Shown here: positions 1 to 8,831 of the stretch, piece by piece
Position numbering within the stretch: the first letter of the stretch is position 1
How the letters are laid out: each line of letters opens with the position of its first letter
Program-made: the position numbers and the translations under genes
The notes under the pieces: generated by a model
Seen by the model: the letters and a program-made list of their open reading frames with translations, nothing else
The model's database searches: none
Told to the model about the DNA's origin: nothing
Assembly: GCA_028287035.1 (NCBI GenBank)
Contig: JAQBQL010000102.1
Span: 1 to 16,840 of the forward strand
Origin: Labilithrix sp.
GTDB taxonomy: Bacteria > Myxococcota > Polyangia > Polyangiales > Polyangiaceae
Direction: 5' to 3'
DNA: 16,840 nt

Positions 1-1
1 A

Positions 2-586
2 GAGAAGTGGACCGTCACCGACAACGATCGCGGCGTGCAGCGGCTCTACATCAACGAGACGCTCACGAAGCAGCTCCTCAAGGATCCGAACGCCAAGGAG
101 TTCATCGGCGAGAAGCTGCGCAACGCGCAGTGGCTCATCCGCGCGATCGAGCAGCGCCGGAAGACGATCATCCGCGTCACCGAGTGCATCGTCGAGAAGC
201 AGCGCGAGTTCTTCGAGAAGGGCGTCTCGTTCCTGAAGCCGATGATCCTCCGCGACGTCGCGGAGTCGGTCGGCATGCACGAGTCGACGATCAGCCGCGT
301 CACGACGAACAAGTACGTGCACACGCCGCAGGGCCTCTTCGAGCTGAAGTACTTCTTCAACTCGTCGATCCGCCGCGTCTCCGAGGAGGACATCGCCTCG
401 GAGAGCGTGAAGCAGGCCATCAAGAAGATCATCGACGGCGAGGACAAGCAGAACCCCCTCAGCGATCAGGCGATCGTCGAGATCCTCGCGAAGAACGACG
501 GGATCCAGATCGCCCGCCGGACCGTCGCGAAGTACCGCGAGATGCTCGGCATCCTGGCGTCCAGCAAACGCAAGAAGCTGTTCTGA
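2..586 (+). CDS. rpoN: RNA polymerase sigma-54 factor, C-terminal part (5' end outside window)
   Basis: Sigma-54 directs core RNA polymerase to -24/-12 promoters, which need AAA+ activators to open. The window begins inside the gene; the frame is open from base 2 and gives 194 residues to the TGA at 584-586. The diagnostic RpoN box ARRTVAKYRE, which reads the -24 element, is intact at 512-541. Upstream of it lies the helix-turn-helix part of the DNA-binding domain, with LRDVAESVGMHESTISRVT and then KYVHTPQGLFELKYFF. The protein ends with a basic tail, SSKRKKLF. The N-terminal activator-interacting region and most of the core-binding region lie outside the window. hpf follows after 126 bases, the usual rpoN neighbour in proteobacteria. 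The identification is essentially certain; only the start is unknown. Confidence 0.97.
   Translation, partial: EKWTVTDNDRGVQRLYINETLTKQLLKDPNAKEFIGEKLRNAQWLIRAIEQRRKTIIRVTECIVEKQREFFEKGVSFLKPMILRDVAESVGMHESTISRVTTNKYVHTPQGLFELKYFFNSSIRRVSEEDIASESVKQAIKKIIDGEDKQNPLSDQAIVEILAKNDGIQIARRTVAKYREMLGILASSKRKKLF
512..541 (+). other. RpoN box within rpoN
   Basis: These ten codons read ARRTVAKYRE, the signature of sigma-54 that inserts into the -24 promoter element. It matches the canonical sequence exactly, so this sigma factor should recognise ordinary GG/GC -24/-12 promoters. Confidence 0.95.
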
Positions 587-608
587 GGCTCCGCATGTAC
601 GTCACCGG

Positions 609-640
609 CGCGGGGGGGCTTTTCGCTCTCCCGCGTCTTG
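609..640 (+). terminator. Possible intrinsic terminator after rpoN
   Basis: A stem forms between 609-618 (cgcggggggg) and 626-635 (ctctcccgcg): six G-C pairs, then a run of G-C and G-U pairs, closing a 7-base loop (cttttcg). A short pyrimidine-rich tail (tcttg, then ccgttt) follows. It sits 22 bases after the rpoN stop and could end or attenuate the rpoN transcript before hpf. The T tract is weak, so partial read-through is likely. Seen in sequence; the function is inferred. Confidence 0.4.
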
Positions 641-697
641 CCGTTTAGGAATGGCGGCGCGGCCCCGCGCGGGGCTAACCTGGAAGCAGATCAGCGC

Positions 698-702
698 GGA
701 GG
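698..702 (+). promoter_or_regulatory. Ribosome binding site of hpf
   Basis: GGAGG lies 10 bases before the ATG at 713. It is the reason for choosing that start over the in-frame TTG at 638, which has no such signal and would add a non-conserved 25-residue extension. Confidence 0.7.
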
Positions 703-712
703 ATTTCTACGC

Positions 713-1051
713 ATGAACATCGCGATCACGTTTCGTCAGATGGACGCTACGGAAGCTGTGAAGACCTATGCGACCGAGAAGATCGGGAAGCTGCAGAAGT
801 TCCTCCGGAGCCCGCTCCACGGAAGCGTGACGCTCTCGTGCCAGAAGACCGTGTTCGCCGTCGAGGTCGACGTGCACGCGAGCGCCGACCACTTCCACGC
901 GCACGAGTCCTCCGAGGACATGTACGCGTCGATCGACAAGGTCGTCGACAAGCTGGAGCGGCAGATCCGCGACGGCCACGGCGCCCACAAGAAGAAGGGC
1001 GCCGAGCGAGCCTCCGAACGGCTCTTGCCCGAGTCGCCCGAGAAGGACTAG
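713..1051 (+). CDS. hpf: Ribosome hibernation-promoting factor, short form (HPF/YfiA family)
   Basis: The 112-residue protein begins MNIAITFRQMDATEAVKTY and continues with KIGKLQKFL, the usual HPF/YfiA beta-alpha fold. The family binds the 30S decoding channel of idle ribosomes and either drives 100S dimer formation or blocks tRNA and mRNA binding. The length covers only the ribosome-binding domain plus a short charged tail (GAHKKKGAERASERLLPESPEKD region). The C-terminal dimerisation domain of long HPFs is absent, so this is the short type. The start is set by GGAGG at 698-702. It lies between rpoN and ptsN, as in the enterobacterial rpoN operon. Family assignment is confident; whether it acts like HPF or like RaiA cannot be told from sequence. 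Confidence 0.93.
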   Translation: MNIAITFRQMDATEAVKTYATEKIGKLQKFLRSPLHGSVTLSCQKTVFAVEVDVHASADHFHAHESSEDMYASIDKVVDKLERQIRDGHGAHKKKGAERASERLLPESPEKD

Positions 1052-1092
1052 AGCCCAGCGCTCGGACCTGCCTCTTGACGACCCCCTGGAAC

Positions 1093-1572
1093 ATGCGGCT
1101 CACCGATCTCCTCGCGCCGGAACGCGTCGGCATCCGGCGCGCGTCCGGCAGCAGCTTCGACAAGGACAAGGCGATCGCGCTGCTCGCCTCGCTCTTCGGC
1201 GAGCACGACGGCGTCACTCCCGAGGAGATCGAGCGCGTCCTCCTGGAGCGCGAGGCGCTGCAGTCGACCGGGATCGGCGAGGGGGTCGCCATCCCGCACG
1301 GCGCGCTCCCGCAGCTCAAGGAGCAGGTCGCGGCCCTGCTCATCGTGCCCGAAGGCGTCGAGTTCCAGGCGATCGACGACGCGAAGGTGTCGATCCTCTT
1401 CGGCGTCATCGGCCCCAAGCGTGCGACGGGCGAGCACCTGAAGACGCTCGCCCGCGTCTCGCGGCTGCTCAGGAGCCGCGAGTTCCGGGCCCGGCTGGTC
1501 GGCGCGCCGTCGTCGGCGAGCGTCTACGATCTCATCAGCGGCGAGGAGACGGAGAAGAAGGGCACACCTTGA
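1093..1572 (+). CDS. ptsN: Nitrogen-PTS EIIA protein (PtsN, EIIA-Ntr)
   Basis: The 159-residue protein begins MRLTDLLAPERV, typical of PtsN. It carries the active-site motif TGIGEGVAIPHG at about residues 59-70, with His69 as the predicted phosphorylated residue. EIIA-Ntr accepts phosphate from an HPr-type carrier and regulates targets such as potassium transport or sensor kinases by protein contact; it transports no sugar. The C-terminal part, HLKTLARVSRLLRSREFRARL, is the conserved second half of the EIIA fold. The ATG at 1093 matches homologue N-termini but has only a weak ribosome binding site; an in-frame TTG at 1075 is a less likely alternative. It starts 41 bases after hpf and ends 16 bases before hprK, so it is probably in the same transcript. 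Confidence 0.93.
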   Translation: MRLTDLLAPERVGIRRASGSSFDKDKAIALLASLFGEHDGVTPEEIERVLLEREALQSTGIGEGVAIPHGALPQLKEQVAALLIVPEGVEFQAIDDAKVSILFGVIGPKRATGEHLKTLARVSRLLRSREFRARLVGAPSSASVYDLISGEETEKKGTP

Positions 1573-1588
1573 ACCCGGGGGGGAAAGC

Positions 1589-2788
1589 GTGACGTCGGGC
1601 TACTCGAACCCGCCGCCGATGTCGGAGGTCACGGTCGGTGACCTCATGGCGGACACGCGCCTCGCCGCCGAGCTCACGCAGCTCGTGGGTCAGGCGGGCA
1701 TGGGGCGCCCGGTCCGTCACCCGCGCGTCCAGAAGAGCGGCCTCGCCCTCGCCGGCCACTACTACGGCGTCGTGCCGACCCGCGTGCAGGTGCTCGGGGA
1801 GACCGAGCTCTCGTTCCTCGAGACGCTCACGCCCGACGCCCGCGGGCTCGCGGCTCGAGGCTTCTTCTCGCTCGGGCTGTCCTGCGTCGTCATCACCCGG
1901 CGCGAGGTCGCGCCGAAGGCCGTCGTGCAGGCCGCGGAGGCGACGGGAACGCCGCTCCTGATGAGCGCGGCGCGCTCCAGCCGCACCATCAACATGCTGC
2001 ATGGCGTGCTCGACGAGAAGCTCGCGCCGACGACGTCGCTGCACGGGGTCCTCGTCGACGTGTTCGGCATCGGCCTCCTGCTCATCGGCAAGAGCGGCAT
2101 CGGCAAGAGCGAGTGCGCCGTCGAGCTCGTGCTGCGCGGCCACCGGCTCGTCGCCGACGACGTCGTCCGCTGCGAATGGCGGCCGCCCGGCATGGTCTTC
2201 GGCTGCCCGGCCGACATGCTCCGGCACCACGTCGAGGTGCGCGGGCTCGGCGTGCTGAACATCAAGGACCTCTTCGGGGTCACCGCGGTCCGCGACCGGA
2301 AGCGCATCGACATCGTCGTCCAGCTCGACGAGTGGGACGAGAAGCGCGACTACGATCGGCTCGGGATCGACGACCAGCACTACATCATCCTCGGCACGCA
2401 GGTCCGGCTCGTCACGGTGCCCGTCCGTCCCGGCCGCGACATGGGCGCGATGCTCGAGATGGCGGCGCGCAACGAGCTGCTCCGCCGCGCCGGCAAGCAC
2501 AGCGCGCGCGAGCTCATGGCCCGCCTCGAAGAGAACGCCGGCCTCGCCCCCGAGATCGCGATCGAGCAGCCGCCCCCCGAGAGCGTGAGCACGCCTCCGG
2601 TGAGCTACCGGGTGCCGCCGCCGCCGAACTCGAGCCTCGCGCATCCCGACCCCGCCTGGCAGGACGACTCGGAGCGGCCCTCCCCCTTCACGCCCGCGTA
2701 CCCGCAGGGCGGCGTGCATCGCGTCTTCCCCGACCGCAGCAACGAGAGCTCCGCATGGATTCCGGCCGTCCGGAAGAGGGACGAATGA
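1589..2788 (+). CDS. hprK: HPr kinase/phosphorylase with a proline-rich C-terminal extension
   Basis: HprK adds and removes phosphate on the regulatory serine of HPr. Numbering from the GTG at 1589 (399 residues), the HPrK N-terminal domain covers about 14-140. His152 lies in LHGVLVDVFGIG, Walker A is GKSGIGKS (167-174), and Asp190-Asp191 follow in HRLVADD. The family signature EVRGLGVLNIKDLFG spans 216-230, and the VPVRPGR catalytic loop spans 277-283. All catalytic elements are present. The family is usually about 310-320 residues; here about 80 more, rich in Pro and Ser, follow residue 320. The GTG has a purine-rich gggggggaaag just upstream; the ATG at 1619 is possible but has no visible ribosome binding site. 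The stop overlaps the rapZ start (ATGA at 2785-2788), indicating coupling. Confidence 0.95.
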   Translation: MTSGYSNPPPMSEVTVGDLMADTRLAAELTQLVGQAGMGRPVRHPRVQKSGLALAGHYYGVVPTRVQVLGETELSFLETLTPDARGLAARGFFSLGLSCVVITRREVAPKAVVQAAEATGTPLLMSAARSSRTINMLHGVLDEKLAPTTSLHGVLVDVFGIGLLLIGKSGIGKSECAVELVLRGHRLVADDVVRCEWRPPGMVFGCPADMLRHHVEVRGLGVLNIKDLFGVTAVRDRKRIDIVVQLDEWDEKRDYDRLGIDDQHYIILGTQVRLVTVPVRPGRDMGAMLEMAARNELLRRAGKHSARELMARLEENAGLAPEIAIEQPPPESVSTPPVSYRVPPPPNSSLAHPDPAWQDDSERPSPFTPAYPQGGVHRVFPDRSNESSAWIPAVRKRDE

Positions 2789-3897
2789 CCGACAGCAATC
2801 CATCGCCGCCATTGCCGCGCGCTCCGAACAGCGGGCGCCCGGGCGGCGAGAACCGCAAGCCGATGGTGGTGGTCGTCACGGGCCTGTCCGGCGCGGGACG
2901 CACCACCGCCCTCCACGCGCTCGAGGACCTCGGCTTCTTCTGCATCGACAACCTGCCGACCGCCCTCGCGCCGGACGCGGTGCGCCTGTGCGAGAACGGC
3001 GGCATCACGCGGGTCGCGCTCGGGATGGACGTGCGCGTGCGCGTCTTCCTCGGGCAAGTCGGCCACGTCCTGTCGACCCTCGAGGACGGCGGCAAGCGCG
3101 ATCTCCACGTGCTCTTCCTCGACGCCTCCGACGAGACGATCCTCCGGCGTTTCAGCGAGAGCCGCCGGCCCCACGCGCTCGCGATGAGCGAATCGCTGGG
3201 CGGCGCCGCGGGCGTGCTGGAGGGCATCGCCCTCGAGCGCGAACGGCTCGCTCCGCTCCGCGCCCGCGCCACGCACGCGCTCGACACGACGCGCCTCAGC
3301 GTCCACGAGCTCCGTCGGTCGATCGTCTCGTCGTTCGGCCCCGCCTCCGGCGCGACCGAGCGCATGACCGTGCGCGTGCAGTCCTTCGGCTTCAAGTACG
3401 GCGCGCCCGTGGACGCCGACCTCGTGTTCGACGTGCGGTTCCTCAAGAACCCGTACTTCGTGCCGGAGCTGAAGCACCTGCCCGGCACCGACCCGCGCGT
3501 GCGCGACTTCGTGATGGCGCTCCCGGAGACCGGCGAGCTGCTCGAGAAGACGCTGCCCCTCCTCGAGTACGTCGTCCCCAAGTACGAGCGCGAGGGCAAG
3601 AGCTACCTCACCATCGCGTTCGGGTGCACGGGCGGCCGGCACCGCAGCGTGGTGCTGGCCGAGCACGTCGCGGTCGCGCTCGACGGGCTCCTGCACGAGC
3701 GCGCGTCGCGTCCCATCATCGAGGGCGAGCCGCCCTCGCCCCGCATCGACATCGCGGTCGTGCATCGCGACGTCGGGCGGGGCGACGTCCAGCCCGACAT
3801 CCGGACGCTGGAGAGCAAGGTCAGCATCGCTCCCATCTCGCTCGGCGCGGGCGAGGTCGACATTGCGCCGCCGGGCCTGCGGAGGAAAGGAACATGA
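2785..3897 (+). CDS. rapZ: RapZ-family nucleotide-binding protein (YhbJ/YvcJ), with extensions and an Arg in the P-loop
   Basis: In enterobacteria RapZ is an RNA-binding adaptor controlling glucosamine-6-phosphate synthase; in other phyla the role is less clear. The 370-residue protein has a P-loop, GLSGAGRTT (33-41), followed by LEDLGFFCIDNLP. The second conserved block is LFLDASDETILRRFSESRRP (about 110-129). The C-terminal domain has SFGFKYGAPVDADLVFDVRF (200-219) and GCTGGRHRS (280-288). The Walker A lysine is replaced by Arg39, as I recall for actinobacterial homologues. Family members are about 285-290 residues; the extra length is a 25-residue Pro/Gly N-terminus, an insert near 304-320 and a tail after HRDV (327-330). 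It overlaps hprK and ptsH by ATGA at both ends. Confidence 0.94.
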   Translation: MTDSNPSPPLPRAPNSGRPGGENRKPMVVVVTGLSGAGRTTALHALEDLGFFCIDNLPTALAPDAVRLCENGGITRVALGMDVRVRVFLGQVGHVLSTLEDGGKRDLHVLFLDASDETILRRFSESRRPHALAMSESLGGAAGVLEGIALERERLAPLRARATHALDTTRLSVHELRRSIVSSFGPASGATERMTVRVQSFGFKYGAPVDADLVFDVRFLKNPYFVPELKHLPGTDPRVRDFVMALPETGELLEKTLPLLEYVVPKYEREGKSYLTIAFGCTGGRHRSVVLAEHVAVALDGLLHERASRPIIEGEPPSPRIDIAVVHRDVGRGDVQPDIRTLESKVSIAPISLGAGEVDIAPPGLRRKGT

Positions 3898-4171
3898 GCG
3901 AGAAGAAGACGTCGGACTTCACGATCGTGAACGATCTCGGTCTGCACGCACGAGCCGCGACGAAGCTCGTGCAGCTGGCATCGAAGTACCCCTGCGACGT
4001 GCAGATCTCTCATCAGGGCCAGTCGGCGAACGCGAAGAGTGTGATGGGCGTGCTCCTCCTGTGCGGCTCCAAGGGCACCGTCGTGGGCGTCACCGCGACG
4101 GGCGACCGCGCCGGCGAGTGCGTGGCGGCGATCGGCGAGCTCATCGCCGGAAGGTTCGGAGAGCCGAGCTG

Positions 4172-4172
<1 letters not shown>
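3894..4172 (+). CDS. ptsH: HPr phosphocarrier protein
   Basis: The 92-residue protein has the active-site motif LGLHARAA with His18 (equivalent to His15), which takes phosphate from enzyme I. The regulatory site NAKSVMGVL places Ser49 where Ser46 sits in Gram-positive HPr, in the context that HprK recognises. Both sites, together with hprK in the same cluster, suggest that HPr is controlled by serine phosphorylation. The start ATG at 3894 overlaps the rapZ stop (ATGA), with ggaggaaagg upstream as ribosome binding site inside rapZ. The last base of its stop is the first base of the ptsI ATG. It could equally be called NPr, because no sugar-specific enzyme II is nearby. Confidence 0.95.
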
Positions 4173-6097
<1,925 letters not shown>

Positions 6098-6114
6098 CAG
6101 GTGGGCTGCCGCCC

Positions 6115-6131
6115 CTCACGCTGCGCGTGAG
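6115..6131. repeat. Perfect triloop hairpin after ptsI
   Basis: ctcacgc and gcgtgag form seven perfect pairs around a 3-base loop (tgc), starting 17 bases after the ptsI stop. There is no T tract, so it is not a classical intrinsic terminator. It could protect the 3' end or belong to an extragenic palindrome family. Confidence 0.6.
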
Positions 6132-6153
6132 CCTCCCCGCTGGTCTCGCGAGC

Positions 6154-6200
6154 TCATCGGCGCATTCGCCTTCGGCGAAACGGCGCTGGCGCGCCGATGA
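6154..6200. repeat. Nested inverted repeats (10-bp outer, 6-bp inner)
   Basis: The outer arms tcatcggcgc (6154-6163) and gcgccgatga (6191-6200) are perfect reverse complements. Inside, ttcgcc (6165-6170) and ggcgaa (6174-6179) pair around a 3-base loop. The combined structure is strand-symmetric and could be a bidirectional terminator or an interspersed palindromic repeat. Copy number elsewhere cannot be seen from here. Confidence 0.65.
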
Positions 6201-6233
6201 CACGCCTGCGTCACGCCAACCGCGCGTTTGGGT

Positions 6234-6251
6234 CAAGTTTTTGTCGACTTG
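6234..6251. promoter_or_regulatory. Short dyad (possible operator) upstream of the nucleotidase gene
   Basis: caagt (6234-6238) and acttg (6247-6251) form a dyad with an 8-base spacer in an unusually A/T-rich patch, about 45-60 bases before the ATG at 6297. The spacing suits a regulator site near a promoter, but no regulator family is recognised. Confidence 0.25.
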
Positions 6252-6275
6252 CGACGGACACGCGGCGCGGCGCCG

Positions 6276-6284
6276 TGGTAGCGT
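6276..6284 (+). promoter_or_regulatory. Possible extended -10 promoter element for the nucleotidase operon
   Basis: TGGTAGCGT fits an extended -10 (TG, one base, then a hexamer matching TATAAT at three positions). A weak -35-like cggaca lies at 6255-6260 with an 18-base spacer. Transcription would begin near 6291, only about six bases before the ATG, giving a nearly leaderless message. This agrees with the absence of a ribosome binding site there. Confidence 0.3.
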
Positions 6285-6296
6285 GCGCGCCGCATC

Positions 6297-8831
6297 ATGG
6301 CTAACAAGGCCCGCGTCGTCGCGTCCCATCGTTCGGACCGCGCCCGCTCATCCCTCCGTCGCTCCGGAACCTCCGGCGTGATCGCCGCACTCGCGGTGCT
6401 CGCTGCCGGTGCCCTCACCGCCGCGACGTTGCCGGGCTGCGCCAGCGACAAGGACACGGTCGCGAGCGCCTGCCCGCCGGGGCAGGTGTGCAGCGTCAAC
6501 CTCACGCTGCTCCACACCTCGGACATCCACTCGCGCCTGTTCCCGTACGAGCAGGTCATCACCCAGGTCGACTCGACCCTCGGGCTCGGCGAGATCAACA
6601 GCGTCGCCAACATCGGCGGCGTCGCGCGGATGGCGTACGTCATCAACCGCGAGCGCGCGCGCTCGGCCCGCGTGCTCCACCTCGACTCGGGCGACTGCTT
6701 CCAGGGCGCGCCGATCTTCAACTTCTTCGCGGGCGAGCCCGAGGTCCGCGCGATGAGCCAGTTCGGCGTCGACGCTGCGGTGCTCGGCAACCACGAGTTC
6801 GATCGCGGCGCGAACAACATCACGACGCAGTTCCGGAAGTGGAGCAACTACTCGCTCCTGTCGGCGAACTACAAGTTCGACCAGACCACCCAGGATTTCG
6901 CGAACTACGGCTCGGTCGGCACCGTCACGCGGCCGTTCACGGTGCTCAACACGGGCGGTCTCAAGGTCGCGGCCATCGGCATGGCGAACCTGTCGAGCCT
7001 CACCTCGATCTTCGACACCCCGAACCGCAGCGGCCTCACCCCGCTCAACACGATCGACGTCGCGCAGACGTACATCGACGTGCTGCGTCCCTACGTGGAT
7101 CTCGTGGTCATGGTCACGCACCTCGGCCTCGACGTCGACCAGCGCATGGTCCGCGGGACGACGGGCATCGACGTGGTGCTCGGGGGCCACAACCACATCG
7201 TGATCAACCCGCCGCAGCAGATCCAGGACTGCTCGGCCGACGAGAACAACCCGGGCTACGTCTGGGCCGTCGACCCGAACGCCAAGATCGACACCGACGT
7301 GGCGCCGCCGACCGGGCCCGATCGCGATCCGGTGAACCACCCGTACTCGATCAAGCGCCCCTGCACGCCGCGCAAGGTGCTCATCGCGCACTCGGGCGCC
7401 TTCGCCAAGTACGTCGGCCGGCTCGATCTCGTGGTCTCGAACGACCCCAACCTGGTCGGTCCCGGCGGTAACCCCGCCGCGTACGATCCGGTCAACGGCT
7501 TCGAGGTCCAGGAGAGCCGCTACACGGCGTTCCCGATCGACGCGACCGTCCCCGAGGACCCGGTCATGGCGGACATGCTCCAGCCGTACCGGCGGTCGCT
7601 CGACCTCGTGGCCGACCTCGATACGCTCATCGGGTTCAGCCCGACGGGCTCGAAGCGCTTCGCGACGAGCGGCGGCGACTCCCCGCTCGGCAACGTCGTC
7701 GGCAACGCGATCTGGCTCCGCCTCGGCATCCAGACCGACTTCTCGCTCACGAACTCGACGGGCATCCGCACCGACCTCAACCCGGGGCCGATCACGACCG
7801 AGCAGATGTACAACATCTTCCCGTTCGACAACTCGATCTCGAAGATGCAGCTCTCGGGCCTCGAGGTGCAGCAGATGTTCGACTTCTCGGCGCGGCGAAC
7901 CGCGAACCGCGGCTGCGCCTCGCAGATCCAGATCGCCGGCGCCCGCGTGCGCCTCAACTGCTCCGGGTGTGACCGCGTCAACATCGCCTGCACCACCGAC
8001 GAGCAGTGCCAGACCGCCCGGCCGCGCCGAGACTTCTGCGACGTGGCGACCAACAAGTGCGTCGTTCGCTGCGCGTCCGACGACGACTGCGCGGTCAGCA
8101 TCGGCGGCACGTGCGACGTCCTGAAGAAGCAGTGCGAGGTCAACGCGTGCGCGGAGCAGGTCTACATCGGCCATCGCGACAGCGCGACCTGCCTCGCCGA
8201 CAAGGACTGCAACCAGCCCGGCGACACGGGGCCCGGCCTGCCCGGCAGCTGTGACAAGACCGCCCACGCGCCCGGGCACCCCGCGCCCGAGGGGCTGTGC
8301 ATGCAGCTCATCAACGAGACCAACCTGTACGAGCTCGCCACGAGCAACTACCTCGCGGGCGGCGGCTCGGGCTTCCGCGTGCTCCAGCGAAACACGACGC
8401 AGCTCGACACGCGCGTTCAGCAGCGCGACGCGCTCATCGACTACATGCGGGCCGGCAAGCCCTGCGGCTTCGACCCCGAGAAGAACGGCACCGCGGACGG
8501 CCTCAAGACCTGCAGCGTCGACGGCGACTGCGGAGACGTGAACTTCGTCTGCTCCTGCCCGGGCCACGTCGGCGACGTGCCCGGCGCGACGCTCACGTGC
8601 GCCACCATCGGCGCCTGCGAGGGCGACGCTGGCCGCTGCGTCCGCAAGGACTGCCGTGACCAGGTCGCGCAGTTCCACCAGCGGCGCTGCGACGGGGCCC
8701 CCGACGCCGACGCCTGCAAGGTCCCGGTCGCGGCATGCCCGCTCGCCGGCGAGGAGTGCAAGATCCTCTCGTGCGTCGACCAGACGCTCGGCAGCCAGTC
8801 CGACAACCGCGTGGAGCTCATCGGCCGATGA
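6297..8831 (+). CDS. Lipoprotein 5'-nucleotidase / metallophosphatase with Cys-rich insertions
   Basis: This is an 844-residue UshA/5'-nucleotidase-type protein predicted to hydrolyse nucleotides or related phosphate esters outside the cytoplasm. A basic N-region and hydrophobic stretch lead to a lipobox, TLPGC, with Cys48 as lipidation site. The dinuclear metal site is complete: Asp76 and His78 (SDIH), Asp133 (SGD), Asn165-His166 (GNHEFD), His275 (VTHLG) and His298/His300 (GGHNH). The C-terminal nucleotidase domain has NSTGIRTDL and NIFPFDN (506-512), but between about 540 and 680 a Cys-rich segment intervenes before LATSNYLAGGGSGF (681-694). A second Cys-rich tail runs to the end. C-x2-D-x2-C modules start at 565, 592, 632 and 739. 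Substrate is unknown; the catalytic class is confident. The stop overlaps the next gene's start (ATGA). Confidence 0.88.
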   Translation: MANKARVVASHRSDRARSSLRRSGTSGVIAALAVLAAGALTAATLPGCASDKDTVASACPPGQVCSVNLTLLHTSDIHSRLFPYEQVITQVDSTLGLGEINSVANIGGVARMAYVINRERARSARVLHLDSGDCFQGAPIFNFFAGEPEVRAMSQFGVDAAVLGNHEFDRGANNITTQFRKWSNYSLLSANYKFDQTTQDFANYGSVGTVTRPFTVLNTGGLKVAAIGMANLSSLTSIFDTPNRSGLTPLNTIDVAQTYIDVLRPYVDLVVMVTHLGLDVDQRMVRGTTGIDVVLGGHNHIVINPPQQIQDCSADENNPGYVWAVDPNAKIDTDVAPPTGPDRDPVNHPYSIKRPCTPRKVLIAHSGAFAKYVGRLDLVVSNDPNLVGPGGNPAAYDPVNGFEVQESRYTAFPIDATVPEDPVMADMLQPYRRSLDLVADLDTLIGFSPTGSKRFATSGGDSPLGNVVGNAIWLRLGIQTDFSLTNSTGIRTDLNPGPITTEQMYNIFPFDNSISKMQLSGLEVQQMFDFSARRTANRGCASQIQIAGARVRLNCSGCDRVNIACTTDEQCQTARPRRDFCDVATNKCVVRCASDDDCAVSIGGTCDVLKKQCEVNACAEQVYIGHRDSATCLADKDCNQPGDTGPGLPGSCDKTAHAPGHPAPEGLCMQLINETNLYELATSNYLAGGGSGFRVLQRNTTQLDTRVQQRDALIDYMRAGKPCGFDPEKNGTADGLKTCSVDGDCGDVNFVCSCPGHVGDVPGATLTCATIGACEGDAGRCVRKDCRDQVAQFHQRRCDGAPDADACKVPVAACPLAGEECKILSCVDQTLGSQSDNRVELIGR

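Larger units (their letters stand above)
6098..6296. other. Non-coding interval between ptsI and the nucleotidase operon
   Basis: No plausible gene lies here. The left part holds two compact perfect hairpins and a longer outer inverted repeat. The right part (about 6226-6255) is distinctly more A/T-rich than its surroundings and carries a short dyad, followed by a possible extended -10 element close to the next ATG. I read it as the transcription end of one operon followed by the start of the next. Confidence 0.6.

Noticed and set aside
662..675. 14-base palindrome gccccgcgcggggc upstream of hpf
   Set aside because: Perfectly symmetric, but it gives only a 5-bp stem and has no T tract. Such palindromes arise easily in this composition.
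676..681. taacct as a possible -10 element for a separate hpf promoter
   Set aside because: The match to TATAAT is poor and no -35 element lies at a suitable distance.
6348..8678. Open reading frame of 776 codons opposite the nucleotidase gene
   Set aside because: Antisense artefact of high GC; the + strand frame has a full metal-binding motif set.
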